DNA of 64,000 bases from JAAFHS01 sp046049665 (GCA_046049665.1 JBJOQW010000072.1:1-64000), one strand, 5' to 3'; positions 44,275 through 53,696 are shown, counted from the first letter of the stretch. Made by a program: numbers and translations. The notes: generated from the sequence alone by a model not told the origin.

Positions 44275-44943
44275 ATGGCAAAGTGGCTTGCAATCGGCGC
44301 ATTGGCGCTAGGTGTCGGATGCGTCGGGATCGGCAGCATCCCTGCGCCTGCACAAGCCGAGGGTGACCTTGCGCGGCGCGCGCCGCCTGCCCGGCCCGCT
44401 GACCTGATCGAGATTGCCGTCGTCCCCAGCCCACCGGCGCAGGCGCAAACGCAAACAGCCCCCCAAGTGGTGCCCGATGATGCCGTAACCGTCGATGAAC
44501 CCGTGCGCGATCCGGGCCGCGGACCGGTAACAAACTTGCCCCTGCCCAGATTTGTTACGCTCAAGACCGATGAAGGCAATGCGCGGCGTGGGCCAGGGTT
44601 GACCCACCGGATCGACTGGGTGTTTACCCGCACAGGTATGCCGTTGCGGGTGACTGCCGAGTTCGAGAATTGGCGACGTATCGAAGATCAGGAAGGCATT
44701 GGAGGTTGGGTGCATTATTCCCTGCTGTCTGGTTCGCGGTCAGTGCTTTTCACAGCCGACATGGCCGATGTGCGCGATGATCCGGCCGATGTCGCGCGGA
44801 TTGCCTTTCAGGCCGAAGCCGGGGTGGTGGGGCGCCTGCTGGAATGCAGCCCCGAATGGTGCCGCATCAGCGTCGAGGGCCGCCGGGGCTGGGTGCGCAA
44901 GGCTGCCCTTTGGGGTGTCACACCCGAAGAAACCGTTGAATAA
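44275..44943 (+). CDS. Exported SH3-like domain protein
   Basis: 222 residues if started at the ATG preceded by AGAGGT, which gives a good signal peptide (residues 1-28, ending A-P-A-Q-A); a GTG at 44197 is an alternative adding 26 residues. After an alanine/proline-rich linker come two bacterial SH3-like modules: F-V-T-L-K-T-D-E-G-N-A-R-R-G-P-G with W-R-R-I-E-D-Q-E-G-I-G-G-W-V-H, then a second ending C-R-I-S-V-E-G-R-R-G-W-V. The two modules fit the SH3_4/SH3_3 type found in periplasmic cell-wall-associated proteins. Binding partner unknown. Confidence 0.8.
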   Translation: MAKWLAIGALALGVGCVGIGSIPAPAQAEGDLARRAPPARPADLIEIAVVPSPPAQAQTQTAPQVVPDDAVTVDEPVRDPGRGPVTNLPLPRFVTLKTDEGNARRGPGLTHRIDWVFTRTGMPLRVTAEFENWRRIEDQEGIGGWVHYSLLSGSRSVLFTADMADVRDDPADVARIAFQAEAGVVGRLLECSPEWCRISVEGRRGWVRKAALWGVTPEETVE

Positions 44944-45063
44944 CTGACCCCTGCGAAACGGGCTGTGCCGCTCTTTGCCGTGGCGTTTTTGAATGACTTG
45001 ATGTCTTGGCGCGCACCGGGGTAGGGCGCTGCACGAAGACCGCAGCATGACAGGGGGATGACC

Positions 45064-45948
45064 ATGACGGAAGCACGCCAACGGTTGAACCTTTCGGCAG
45101 GGCTGGCTTCAGTGATTGTGGCTGCCGTGCTTGTCGTGCTGAAACTTTGGGCACTTGCTGAAACCAGTGCGCTGACCGTCGCCGTTTCATTGGCCGACAG
45201 CGCTGTTGACCTTATGGTATCCTTGGGTGCGATTGCCGCCATTGTCTACGCAGCAAAGCCCGCAGACGAAGACCATGCCTTTGGCCACAGTTCGGTCGAA
45301 GACCTTGCATCGCTGGCACAGGCCGCATTCATTGCAATTTCGGCAGGTGTGATTGCCGTTGCCGCGGTGATGCGCCTGATGGCGGCCCAGCCGACACCCC
45401 TTGCCGCCGAGGGGCGCGGCATGGTGGTGATGGTGATTTCAATCATTCTGACGGCAGCGCTTGTGCTGTGGCAAGGCCATGTTGCCCGCAAGACCGGCAG
45501 CCGTGTCGTCGCTGCTGACCGTTTGCACTATCTTGGCGATCTTGTCCCGAATGTCGGGGCAATCATTGCGCTTTGGGCATCATCAACGCTTGGCTTGGGC
45601 ATGGTGGATTCTGTTGTCGCACTGGCTGCTGCCGGGATGCTTGCACTGGGTGCCCTGCGTATTGGCCGCGGGGCCTGGGATGCATTGATGGACCGCGCTG
45701 CAGACCCCGAGGTTATTGCCGGTATTGCCGCACTCGCAGCAGGTTGGCCACAGGTGCGTGGCTTTCATGATCTGAAGACTCGCACGGCCGGAAGCCGGAT
45801 CTTTGTAAACCTACATATCGAACTTGATGGCGACCAGTCTCTGCGCGAGGCCCATGCCATTGGCGCAGCCCTGCGGCGCGCCATCCTTGAGACCTATCCG
45901 CAGGCGGATGTCATCATCCACAAGGATGTGGCCAAACCGCAGTCATGA
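45064..45948 (+). CDS. Cation diffusion facilitator (FieF-like) transporter
   Basis: 294 residues, start at the second of two nearby ATGs because AGGGGG is 6 nt upstream of it. Six hydrophobic helices and a cytoplasmic C-terminal domain. Metal-site motifs S-L-A-D-S-A-V-D (helix 2) and H-Y-L-G-D-L-V-P-N (helix 5) are present, plus D-E-D-H-A-F-G-H-S in the loop. CDF proteins export Zn, Fe or Mn in exchange for protons; FieF-like is the best fit. Stands alone. Confidence 0.9.
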   Translation: MTEARQRLNLSAGLASVIVAAVLVVLKLWALAETSALTVAVSLADSAVDLMVSLGAIAAIVYAAKPADEDHAFGHSSVEDLASLAQAAFIAISAGVIAVAAVMRLMAAQPTPLAAEGRGMVVMVISIILTAALVLWQGHVARKTGSRVVAADRLHYLGDLVPNVGAIIALWASSTLGLGMVDSVVALAAAGMLALGALRIGRGAWDALMDRAADPEVIAGIAALAAGWPQVRGFHDLKTRTAGSRIFVNLHIELDGDQSLREAHAIGAALRRAILETYPQADVIIHKDVAKPQS

Positions 45949-46097
45949 AATCTGCCCATGGCGGCCGGGTTGATGAGGCTGACAGGCCAGCTTTAAATTA
46001 TGAACTTTCGCAACAAAGTTTCCCCTTCCAGTGCCGCACTTTCAGCTCCAGATTGCGCCCACGCCGAAAAACTGATGCCACAAATGGATGATATGTG

Positions 46098-46739
46098 ATG
46101 ACACAAGAGCGGCGTGCCTACCGGCGCGAGGGGGAAGAGCGCCGACGCGAAGCGCTGTTGACAGCTGCCATCGACATCATTGCGGAAAGCGGGCCGGGTG
46201 CTGCAACCGTGCGCGCCATAGCCGAGCGTGCGGGCGTGACACCAGGGCTTATCCGCCATTACTTCAACAGCAAAGATGAACTTTCGCGTGCGGCTTATGT
46301 CACGATGATGGCGCGCATGGCGGCCGAAAACAAAGCCGCAATCGACGCGATCCCGGGGGATGCGGTCCGGCGTGTGGCTGTATCTGTTGTCAACTGGCTT
46401 CGCCCTTCGGTGATGGAGCCGGGCGCGCTGATCGCATGGGCGGGTTTTGTGCCGGCGATCCGGGCCGACATGGCAACGCGGGCTGCCCATGCAAAAACCT
46501 ATCTCGCGTTCCGGGGCCAATGGGAAGATCTGATTGCGGCCCTGCCGACCCATGCAAACAAGGCGCCAGATGAAATCAGGGCCCTTGCCACGGCCTGCAA
46601 TGGCATGATTGACGGGCTGTGGTTTGAAGGTTCCTTGCAGCCTGAAACGCTTGATCCCGACACTCTTGCCGCCATTGGGCTTGACGCCGTTGGCAAAATT
46701 CTGGGATTGGACCTGAAGGCGGCATTGCCCGCTGCGTGA
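46098..46739 (+). CDS. TetR-family regulator, BetI-like
   Basis: 213 residues. HTH: A-A-T-V-R-A-I-A-E-R-A-G-V-T-P-G-L-I-R-H-Y-F-N-S-K. The C-terminal domain is of the BetI-type (I-D-G-L-W-F-E-G-S-L). It lies 15 nt upstream of the aminotransferase gene and in the same direction, so it probably controls the AruH/AruI-like pair; no betaine genes are nearby, so a BetI function in choline metabolism is unlikely here. Confidence 0.85.
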   Translation: MTQERRAYRREGEERRREALLTAAIDIIAESGPGAATVRAIAERAGVTPGLIRHYFNSKDELSRAAYVTMMARMAAENKAAIDAIPGDAVRRVAVSVVNWLRPSVMEPGALIAWAGFVPAIRADMATRAAHAKTYLAFRGQWEDLIAALPTHANKAPDEIRALATACNGMIDGLWFEGSLQPETLDPDTLAAIGLDAVGKILGLDLKAALPAA

Positions 46740-46754
46740 TCCACGGAGAATGTA

Positions 46755-47936
46755 ATGCGATTTGCCCCGGTGACAGATCGGCTGGCGGGCCTTGGCGGCG
46801 CCAAATGGGCGGTGCATGCGCGGGCACGCGCGCTGAAGGCGGCCGGACGCCCCATCATCGAACTGACCATTGGTGAGCCTGATGTGACTACGCCCCCCGC
46901 GCTGCTGCAGGCGGCAGCGGATGCAATGATGGCGGGGCGGATGGGCTATTCCAACGGGCGGGGCGAGCCTGCCTTGGTGGCGGCCCTTGCGGCGCGCTAC
47001 ACGGCGCGGCGGGGCCGGGTGATTTCGCCTGCGCAGGTAATGGCCTTTCCGGGCACGCAAACGGTGCTATATGCGGTCATGCAAACCCTGCTGGGGCCGG
47101 GGGATGAGGTGCTGGTGGGCGATCCGATGTATGCCACCTATGAAGGCATTATTGCGGCCACAGGGGCCAGCATGGTGCCCGTGCCCTTGCGCCCGGAAGC
47201 GGGCTTTCGCATGCAGGCGGCAGATGTGGTAGCGCGCATCACGCCGCGGTCGCGCGTGTTGTTTCTGAACACGCCGCATAACCCCACGGGGGCGGTGCTG
47301 ACGGCTGCTGATCTGGCTGCACTTGGGGCCTTGGCGGTAAAGCACGATCTTTGGATCGTCTGCGACGAGGTTTATGAGGAAATGGTGTTTGATGGTGTGG
47401 CCTTCGCCTCACCCCTATCAGACCCCACCTTGGCCGACCGTGTGGTCGTCTGCGCATCCATCAGCAAAAGCCATGCCGCACCGGGGTTCCGGTCGGGCTG
47501 GTGCGTGGGGCCAGAGCCGTTTTGTGACCGCGCTTTGCCCCTGTCGGAAACCATGCTGTTCGGCAACCAGCCCTTTATCGCTGATGCCACGGCTTTGGCC
47601 GTTTCGCACCCATCACCCGTGGCACCAGGCATGGTTGAACGTTTCTCGCGCCGGGCAGGCGTGCTGGCTGATGGGTTGGCAGGCGCGAACGGTCTGCATG
47701 TGCACCGGCCCGAGGCGGGCATGTTCGCACTGATTGATGCGCGGCAAACAGGGCTGAGCGGTGAGGCCTTTGCCATGGCCCTTCTGGACGCGGCAGATGT
47801 GGCCGTGATGCCGGGTGAAAGCTTTGGGCATGCGCTGGCGGGCTGGCTGCGCGTGTCGCTGACACAGCCGGATGATCTGATTGCCGAGGCGGCACGGGGC
47901 ATTGCGCGCTTTGCGCAAAGCCGGATGGCGGCATGA
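46755..47936 (+). CDS. Class I/II PLP aminotransferase, probable arginine:pyruvate transaminase (AruH-like)
   Basis: 393 residues. PLP enzymes of the aspartate aminotransferase fold: N-T-P-H-N-P-T-G-A-V-L, the lysine in S-I-S-K-S-H-A-A-P-G-F-R-S-G-W, and the R-V-S region near the C-terminus. Fold placement is firm. The arginine transaminase assignment rests on direct coupling (ATGA overlap) to a TPP decarboxylase of the 5-guanidino-2-oxopentanoate type, the AruH-AruI arrangement known from Pseudomonas. Substrate could be another amino acid. Confidence 0.78.
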   Translation: MRFAPVTDRLAGLGGAKWAVHARARALKAAGRPIIELTIGEPDVTTPPALLQAAADAMMAGRMGYSNGRGEPALVAALAARYTARRGRVISPAQVMAFPGTQTVLYAVMQTLLGPGDEVLVGDPMYATYEGIIAATGASMVPVPLRPEAGFRMQAADVVARITPRSRVLFLNTPHNPTGAVLTAADLAALGALAVKHDLWIVCDEVYEEMVFDGVAFASPLSDPTLADRVVVCASISKSHAAPGFRSGWCVGPEPFCDRALPLSETMLFGNQPFIADATALAVSHPSPVAPGMVERFSRRAGVLADGLAGANGLHVHRPEAGMFALIDARQTGLSGEAFAMALLDAADVAVMPGESFGHALAGWLRVSLTQPDDLIAEAARGIARFAQSRMAA

Positions 47937-49492
47937 CAACTGTCGGACAGGCGCTGGTAGCGGGGCTGCGTGCGCGTGGCGTGGACGTAGTCTTCGGCAT
48001 TCCGGGCGTGCATACGGTCGAGCTGTATCGCGGCCTTGCAGGTTCTGGCATGCGCCATGTGACCATGCGCCACGAACAGGGCGCGGCCTTTGCGGCAGAT
48101 GGGCATGCACGGGCAACCGGTCGTCCGGGTGTGGCTTTTGTGATCACCGGGCCGGGGCTGACCAATGCGCTGACGGCGATGGGGCAGGCACGCGCGGATT
48201 CGATCCCGATGCTGGTGATTTCGGGTGTCAATCGGCGTGCGTCTTTGGGGCGTGGGATGGGCCTGCTGCATGAATTGCCGGATCAGGCGGGCATGGTGGC
48301 ACCGCTTTGCCCGACCTTTCAGATAACTGGGCCGGATGACCTTGGCCCGGTGCTGGATGCGGCTTGGGCCGCGATGCTGGGTGGGCGGCCCGGCCCCGTG
48401 CATATTGAGGTGCCAACAGATGTCATGCCGATGCCTTGTGCGGTGCCGGGGCTTGCCTTGCCCGTGCCGCGCGGGGTGCCGGATGGGGCGTCGGTTGGGC
48501 TGGCACGTCAAAGGCTGGCCAGTGCGCGCCGCCCTGTTATTCTGGCAGGTGGGGGTTGTGTGCGGGCCGAAGGCGCGCTTGTTGCACTGGCCGAGGCGCT
48601 GGATGCGCCGGTGGTGCAAACCACAAACGCGCGCGGGCTGATGGCGGGGCATCCCTTGTGCGTACCAGCGTCAGCCAGTCTGGATGCGGTGCGCGCGCTT
48701 ATTGCAGCGGCGGATCAGGTGTTGGCGCTGGGCACAGAATTGGGCCCTACGGATTATGACATGTATGTGCGTGGCGGCTTGCCAGACCTGTCCCAGATGA
48801 TCCGCGTGGATATCTGCGCCGACCAACTGGCGCGGCACGCCACTGCGCTGACCCTGCAGGGCGATGTAGCCGAGATCATGCCGTTGTTGACCCTGCCACA
48901 GCCCCAAGGCGAAGGTGCCGCACGCGCCGGGGCCGCGCGCCGCGCCGCGTGGGATGAGCTTTCGCCAGATTACCGCGCGCATGTGGGCCTGTTGCGCGCC
49001 ATGTCGGAGGCCATGCCCGATGCGCTGATAGTGGGTGATAGCACGCAACTGGTGTATGCGGGCAACCTTTACCACGACGCTGCCTTTCCGGGCGCGTGGT
49101 TCAACGCGGCCACTGGCTTTGGTGCGCTTGGCTATGCGCCCGGCGCCGCCATCGGTGCCGCCATTGCCAGCGGCCGCAGGGTCATTTGCATCATCGGCGA
49201 TGGTGGGTTGCAGTTCAGCCCGGGTGAATTGCGCACATCCGTGGATGAAAACCTGCCGATCACCTGGGTCATCTGGAACAACGCGGGCTACGGCGAGATT
49301 TCGCTGGCCATGCAGGATATCGGGGCCGAGGTGATTGGCTGCCACCCCTCACCGCTGAAGATGGCCCCCTTTGCCGCCGCCTGCGATTTGCCCTTTGTCA
49401 GCATTGCACCCGATCCTGCCGCCTTGCGCATGGCCCTGCTTGCCCCCACAACGGGCCCGCGGATGATTGAGATTACAGCACCACCAATGTAG
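47933..49492 (+). CDS. TPP-dependent decarboxylase, probable 5-guanidino-2-oxopentanoate decarboxylase (AruI-like)
   Basis: 519 residues with three acetolactate-synthase-type domains. The catalytic glutamate is in R-H-E-Q-G-A-A-F-A-A-D-G; the TPP site is G-D-G-G-L-Q-F-S-P and N-N-A-G-Y-G-E-I. The ATG overlaps the aminotransferase stop. In the arginine transaminase pathway this enzyme decarboxylates 2-ketoarginine to 4-guanidinobutanal. The next pathway steps (dehydrogenase, guanidinobutyrase) are not in the window. A general acetolactate synthase is less likely because no small subunit is present. Confidence 0.8.
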   Translation: MTTVGQALVAGLRARGVDVVFGIPGVHTVELYRGLAGSGMRHVTMRHEQGAAFAADGHARATGRPGVAFVITGPGLTNALTAMGQARADSIPMLVISGVNRRASLGRGMGLLHELPDQAGMVAPLCPTFQITGPDDLGPVLDAAWAAMLGGRPGPVHIEVPTDVMPMPCAVPGLALPVPRGVPDGASVGLARQRLASARRPVILAGGGCVRAEGALVALAEALDAPVVQTTNARGLMAGHPLCVPASASLDAVRALIAAADQVLALGTELGPTDYDMYVRGGLPDLSQMIRVDICADQLARHATALTLQGDVAEIMPLLTLPQPQGEGAARAGAARRAAWDELSPDYRAHVGLLRAMSEAMPDALIVGDSTQLVYAGNLYHDAAFPGAWFNAATGFGALGYAPGAAIGAAIASGRRVICIIGDGGLQFSPGELRTSVDENLPITWVIWNNAGYGEISLAMQDIGAEVIGCHPSPLKMAPFAAACDLPFVSIAPDPAALRMALLAPTTGPRMIEITAPPM

Positions 49493-49501
49493 GGCAGCGG
49501 C

Positions 49502-50395
49502 ATGGCACAGATTACACTTCTTGATGGCGGCATGGGGCAGGAACTGGTTGCCCGGTCCGGTGATACGCCCACGCCCCTGTGGGCCACGCGCGTGATGATG
49601 GATCACCCCGATCTTGTGCGCCAGATCCATGCCGATTATTTTGCCGCCGGTGCAACCGTTGCCACAACCAACACCTATGCCATCCACCATGACAGGCTGC
49701 TGCATCAGGGGCTGGACCATCTGTTCCACGGCCTGCACCTGCGCGCGCTGATGCAGGCGGTCGAGGCGCGTGATGCGCATGGGTCCGGGCGGATTGCAGG
49801 CTCACTCGGCCCGCTGGAGGCCAGCTATCGGCCCGATCTGACACCTTCGCTGGATAAGGCTGCGGCCAAGTATGCCGAGATTGCAGCCCTGCTTGCGCCG
49901 CATGTTGACCTGTTCCTGATCGAAACGGCATCGTCGATTGCCGGGGCCGAAGGCGCGCTGATGGGGGCAGGGCAGGTGCGGCCTGTCTGGCTGTCGCTCA
50001 GCGTGAATGACAAGGACGGATCAAAGCTGCGGTCGGATGAACCGCTGGCGGATGTGGCGCGGCTGATTGAAACCTACCGCCCCGCCGCCGTGCTTGCCAA
50101 CTGCTCGGTTCCCGAGGCGATGGCGGATGCGATGGATATTCTGCGCGGCTTTGGTCTGCCGTTCGGGGCCTATGCCAACGGGTTCACGCATATCACTGAT
50201 AATTTCAAAGCTGACCAGCCCACGGTCGATGCGCTGTTCCGCCGCCATGACCTGACGCCCGCGCGCTATGCCGATTTCGCCATGGGCTGGGTGGGGCAGG
50301 GGGCGACCATCGTGGGCGGCTGCTGCGAGGTTGGGCCTGCGCATATTGCGGCGTTGCGTGACAGGCTGCTGGCCGAAGGGCATGGCATTGTCTGA
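49502..50395 (+). CDS. Homocysteine S-methyltransferase family protein
   Basis: 297 residues. N-terminal L-D-G-G-M-G-Q-E-L, internal A-N-C-S (first zinc cysteine) and C-terminal G-G-C-C (two more) match zinc-dependent homocysteine S-methyltransferases that use S-methylmethionine or a related donor. It follows the AruI-like gene after 9 nt and overlaps the pseudouridine synthase gene by 14 nt, so it is in the same transcription unit, though its metabolic link is not evident. Confidence 0.85.
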   Translation: MAQITLLDGGMGQELVARSGDTPTPLWATRVMMDHPDLVRQIHADYFAAGATVATTNTYAIHHDRLLHQGLDHLFHGLHLRALMQAVEARDAHGSGRIAGSLGPLEASYRPDLTPSLDKAAAKYAEIAALLAPHVDLFLIETASSIAGAEGALMGAGQVRPVWLSLSVNDKDGSKLRSDEPLADVARLIETYRPAAVLANCSVPEAMADAMDILRGFGLPFGAYANGFTHITDNFKADQPTVDALFRRHDLTPARYADFAMGWVGQGATIVGGCCEVGPAHIAALRDRLLAEGHGIV

Positions 50396-51053
50396 ACCCT
50401 CACTGATTGCGGATTTCGCCTATGACCCGCCGGATGTGCCGCTGCGGATCATCTTTGAGGATGCGGCGATCATCGTGCTGGATAAACCGGCAGGGCTTTT
50501 GTCCGTGCCCGGAAAGCTGGAAGGGCGACAGGATTGCCTGATTTCGCGCCTGCAGGCCGAACGCTGGAACGCGTTGGTGGTGCACCGGCTGGATTGTGAT
50601 ACCAGCGGGGTGATCATATTCGCGCGCACCAAGGCCGCGCAGGGCTTTCTGGGGCAGGAATTTGAACAACGCCGCGCGCAGAAAACCTATTTGGCCCGCG
50701 TGCAGGGGCAGGTGCCTGGTGAAAATGGCCATATTGATCTGCCCTTGGCCAGCGACTGGGCCTACCGCCCGCGCCAGAAGGTAGACCCGGCGGGCAAACC
50801 TGCACAGACCGATTGGCAGGTGATTGGCCGTGACGCGGACGAAACGCGCGTGCGGCTGACGCCACACACAGGGCGCAGCCATCAGTTGCGTGTGCACATG
50901 CTGGCACTTGGTCATCCGATACTGGGCGATCAGATCTATGCGCCCGAAACCCTTGCTGCACATCGCAGGCTGATGCTGCACGCAGAAACCCTGTCATTGC
51001 ACCACCCCGCCACCGGGGAACGCGTCACCTTCACCGCGCCCGTTCCGTTTTGA
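50382..51053 (+). CDS. rluA: RluA-family pseudouridine synthase
   Basis: 223 residues, ATG preceded by GAAGGG inside the end of the methyltransferase gene (14-nt overlap). The catalytic motif H-R-L-D-C-D-T-S-G-V-I-I-F-A and H-T-G-R-S-H-Q-L-R-V-H-M are complete. It isomerises uridine to pseudouridine in 23S rRNA (position 746 for RluA) and some tRNAs. No S4 domain precedes the catalytic domain, which with the short length fits RluA rather than RluC/D. Confidence 0.88.
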   Translation: MALSEPSLIADFAYDPPDVPLRIIFEDAAIIVLDKPAGLLSVPGKLEGRQDCLISRLQAERWNALVVHRLDCDTSGVIIFARTKAAQGFLGQEFEQRRAQKTYLARVQGQVPGENGHIDLPLASDWAYRPRQKVDPAGKPAQTDWQVIGRDADETRVRLTPHTGRSHQLRVHMLALGHPILGDQIYAPETLAAHRRLMLHAETLSLHHPATGERVTFTAPVPF

Positions 51054-51132
51054 TCTTTCCTGCGTTGACCTGCGCTTGCAGGCATCGCCAGATGGGGTAG
51101 GTTTGGCGCCGAACAGCCAAAGGATGGCCCGT

Positions 51133-52518
51133 ATGACCCCCGTTTTCGCCCCTGCTTCTGCAACGGCACGCAGTTTGTTCGTGGTTGGCACAGATGATCT
51201 GGCGGCATGGAAGGCCCGCCAGCCCGCCCATTGGCGCGCCTGGCTGGACAGCGCCGGGTTTGAGGCCGCCTTGGGCGAAGTCCGCCTTTTGCCCGGCCCC
51301 AATGGTGCGGTCATGGCGGCTGTCGTGGGGTATGGCACGGCCAAGGCACGGGCGCGCTCTCGCTTTGGGCTGGCCAAGGCGCAGAACCAGTTGCCAGCGG
51401 GCGATTGGCGGCTTGACGGCGATCTGACCGAAACTCAGGCCGCCGAGGCTGCATTGGGCTGGCTTTTGCACAGCTATAGCTTCAACCGCTATCGCCCCGG
51501 CAAGGCAGAAGCGTCGCAGGTGCGGCTTGTTGCCCCTCAGGGCGTGGATGCCAACCGGCTGGAAACCATGGCCGCGGCCGAATGCCTGACACGCGATCTG
51601 ATCAACACGCCTGCGGCCGATATGGGCCCGCAGGAACTGCAGGATGCCTTCATGGCGCTGGCCGAACGGTTCGGGGCGCAAACCGACGTCATCATCGGCG
51701 ATGATCTTCTGGCGCAGAACTTTCCGATGGTCCACGCCGTTGGCCGCGCTGCCGCGCGCGCGCCCCGCATCATGTCGATGACCTGGGGCAGCACGGGGCC
51801 TGCCATCACCCTTGTCGGCAAAGGCGTGTGCTTTGATACCGGCGGGCTGGATCTGAAGCCTTCGGCGGGCATGCTGTTGATGAAAAAGGACATGGGCGGG
51901 GCGGCCACTGTGCTGGGCCTTGCGCAGATGATCATGGCACTGAACCTGCCCGTACGGCTGCGCGTCATTGTCCCGGCTGTTGAAAACGCTGTCAGCGGAA
52001 ATGCCATGCGCCCGCGTGATATCCTGACCTCACGCAAGGGCCTGACGGTTGAGATCAACAATACCGATGCGGAAGGCCGCCTCATTCTGGCCGATGCGCT
52101 GGCCTGGGCCGATGAAGCGAAACCTGATCTGGTGGTATCAATGGCCACGCTGACGGGGGCCGCGCGCGTGGCCGTGGGCCCCGATCTTGCACCTTTTTTC
52201 ACCAATGACGAAGCGCTTGCGCAAGGCCTGCAGGCCGCAGCGACCAAGGGCTTTGATCCGGTCTGGCGCCTGCCGTTCTGGGAGGCGTATGAGCCGCTGA
52301 TCGAACCCGGCATCGCCGATCTGGACAATGCGCCATCGGGCGGATTTGCGGGTGCCATCACAGCGGCGCTATTCCTTCGGCGGTTTGTTCAGGCGCGCTA
52401 CATGCATTTCGATATCTTTGGCCATCAGCCGTCTGATGCACCCGGCCGCCCGAAAGGCGGCGTGGGGCAGGCAGCGCGTGCGCTTTTGGGCATGATCGAA
52501 GGGTTGGCGCGTGGCTGA
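51133..52518 (+). CDS. pepA: Leucyl aminopeptidase family (M17) protein
   Basis: 461 residues from the ATG 8 nt after AAAGGA; an ATG at 51124 overlaps that site. The M17 signature N-T-D-A-E-G-R-L, K-G-V-C-F-D-T-G-G-L-D-L-K-P and M-K-K-D-M-G-G-A-A carry the two-metal site. It removes N-terminal residues from peptides in the cytosol. Shorter than E. coli PepA (503), as in the alphaproteobacterial branch. Overlaps the NlpC/P60 gene by 8 nt. Confidence 0.92.
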   Translation: MTPVFAPASATARSLFVVGTDDLAAWKARQPAHWRAWLDSAGFEAALGEVRLLPGPNGAVMAAVVGYGTAKARARSRFGLAKAQNQLPAGDWRLDGDLTETQAAEAALGWLLHSYSFNRYRPGKAEASQVRLVAPQGVDANRLETMAAAECLTRDLINTPAADMGPQELQDAFMALAERFGAQTDVIIGDDLLAQNFPMVHAVGRAAARAPRIMSMTWGSTGPAITLVGKGVCFDTGGLDLKPSAGMLLMKKDMGGAATVLGLAQMIMALNLPVRLRVIVPAVENAVSGNAMRPRDILTSRKGLTVEINNTDAEGRLILADALAWADEAKPDLVVSMATLTGAARVAVGPDLAPFFTNDEALAQGLQAAATKGFDPVWRLPFWEAYEPLIEPGIADLDNAPSGGFAGAITAALFLRRFVQARYMHFDIFGHQPSDAPGRPKGGVGQAARALLGMIEGLARG

Positions 52519-53326
52519 TGCGCGCATCACCCCGCATTCGGGCCGCGTGGCGCTGAACAGCCTTCGCGGGCAGATAGCGGCAGAGGCCTTTGTGCCGGGT
52601 GAGGCGGCCTATGTGGTTGTACCGATGGCAGACCTCGCGGCGCGTCCCGCTGGGGCGCTGGAGCGGCAATTGCCATTGGGCACGGGCTTTACCATCATTG
52701 ACCGCGCGCCGGGCTGGGTGTTCGGACAGTCTGACCGGGGTGGCTATTGCGGCTGGCTGCGGGAGGCGAGCGTGGATCAGGCCACGCCGCCCACGCATTG
52801 GGTGCAGGAACTTGCCACGCATGCCTACCCGGAACCGCGCGTTCAGGCGGCGCCTGCGGTTTGGTTGTCACATGGTGCGCGTGTGGCTGTGGGCCGGGTT
52901 GAAGGCCGTTGGGCCGAAACGGATGCAGGCTTTGTCCCGCTGCAGCATTTGCGCGCCATCGGGGATTGGGAAGATGACGCGGTGGCCGTGGCGGCGCGGT
53001 TCCTTGGCGTGCCCTACCTTTGGGGCGGCAATGGCGCGGCAGGGCTGGATTGTTCGGGCCTAGTGCAGGCCGCCCTGATGGCCTGCGGCATCAACTGCCC
53101 CGGCGACAGTGACCAGCAGCGAGCCCTCGGCGTTGAGGTGGCGGATGCGCCGCAGCGCGGTGACCTGATGTTCTGGAAAGGACATGTGGCCATTGTCAGC
53201 GGCCCGGATCAGATTATCCACGCCAACGGGCATTCCATGAGCGTGGCCTACGAAGGTTTGACGGATGCCGTGACACGGATCGCGGCTGAAGGTTTGCCTT
53301 TGCTGATGCGCCGGCGGTTAGGTTAA
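52511..53326 (+). CDS. NlpC/P60 family cysteine peptidase with SH3-like N-terminus
   Basis: 271 residues from a GTG overlapping the aminopeptidase stop. The C-terminal NlpC/P60 domain has L-D-C-S-G-L-V-Q-A-A (nucleophile Cys), G-H-V-A-I-V and I-I-H-A-N-G (His residues). The first 130 residues contain SH3-like segments (G-Y-C-G-W-L-R-E). No signal peptide is seen, so it may act in recycling of murein peptides such as gamma-D-glutamyl-diaminopimelate together with the neighbouring aminopeptidase; that is inference from context. Confidence 0.88.
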   Translation: MADARITPHSGRVALNSLRGQIAAEAFVPGEAAYVVVPMADLAARPAGALERQLPLGTGFTIIDRAPGWVFGQSDRGGYCGWLREASVDQATPPTHWVQELATHAYPEPRVQAAPAVWLSHGARVAVGRVEGRWAETDAGFVPLQHLRAIGDWEDDAVAVAARFLGVPYLWGGNGAAGLDCSGLVQAALMACGINCPGDSDQQRALGVEVADAPQRGDLMFWKGHVAIVSGPDQIIHANGHSMSVAYEGLTDAVTRIAAEGLPLLMRRRLG

Positions 53327-53351
53327 CACGATTTTTCGACGAAAAATCGTG
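53327..53351. terminator. Perfect palindromic hairpin between convergent NlpC/P60 and DUF2794 genes
   Basis: 12-base arms (CACGATTTTTCG and its complement) around a single central A, starting right after the NlpC/P60 stop. The A/T runs in the arms give U-rich ends for both strands, fitting a shared bidirectional terminator. Confidence 0.7.
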
Positions 53352-53354
53352 GCC

Positions 53355-53696
53355 CTAGTCCACTGCCCGGATCAGCTTGGCCTCAAGCACGCGCAAAACC
53401 GCGGTCAGATCATGCCCGCGCCGCAGGGTTTGGCCGTTCATCCCCACGACCGCATACATCCCCTGCTTGCCGCGCAGTTTAGGGCGCTTTTCAATACGGT
53501 AGAGCGGGTTCTCCGCCGTACGCCGGAATACCGAAAACACCGCCATGTCCCGCAAGGTGGACAAACCGTAATCGCGCCACTCACCAAGAGCGACCATGCG
53601 GCCATAGACTGTCAGAATGGCCGAAAGCTCGCGCCGGTCAAAGCAGACCTCTTCGTGCAGCGCGCCGGAAAAGGGGATCGGGGGTTGAACCGTCAT
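53355..53696 (-). CDS. DUF2794 protein
   Basis: 113 residues, the usual DUF2794 length. Recognised by V-C-F-D-R-R-E-L, G-E-W-R-D-Y-G-L-S-T-L-R-D-M-A-V-F-S-V-F and R-P-K-L-R-G-K-Q-G-M-Y. This family is conserved across Alphaproteobacteria, cytosolic, without a known function. It stands alone, convergent with the NlpC/P60 gene. Confidence 0.9.
   Translation of the reverse strand: MTVQPPIPFSGALHEEVCFDRRELSAILTVYGRMVALGEWRDYGLSTLRDMAVFSVFRRTAENPLYRIEKRPKLRGKQGMYAVVGMNGQTLRRGHDLTAVLRVLEAKLIRAVD

Noticed and set aside
45993..47060. 355-codon antisense open frame across the TetR and aminotransferase genes
   Set aside because: It covers two well-supported genes on the other strand and has no known domain or start site.
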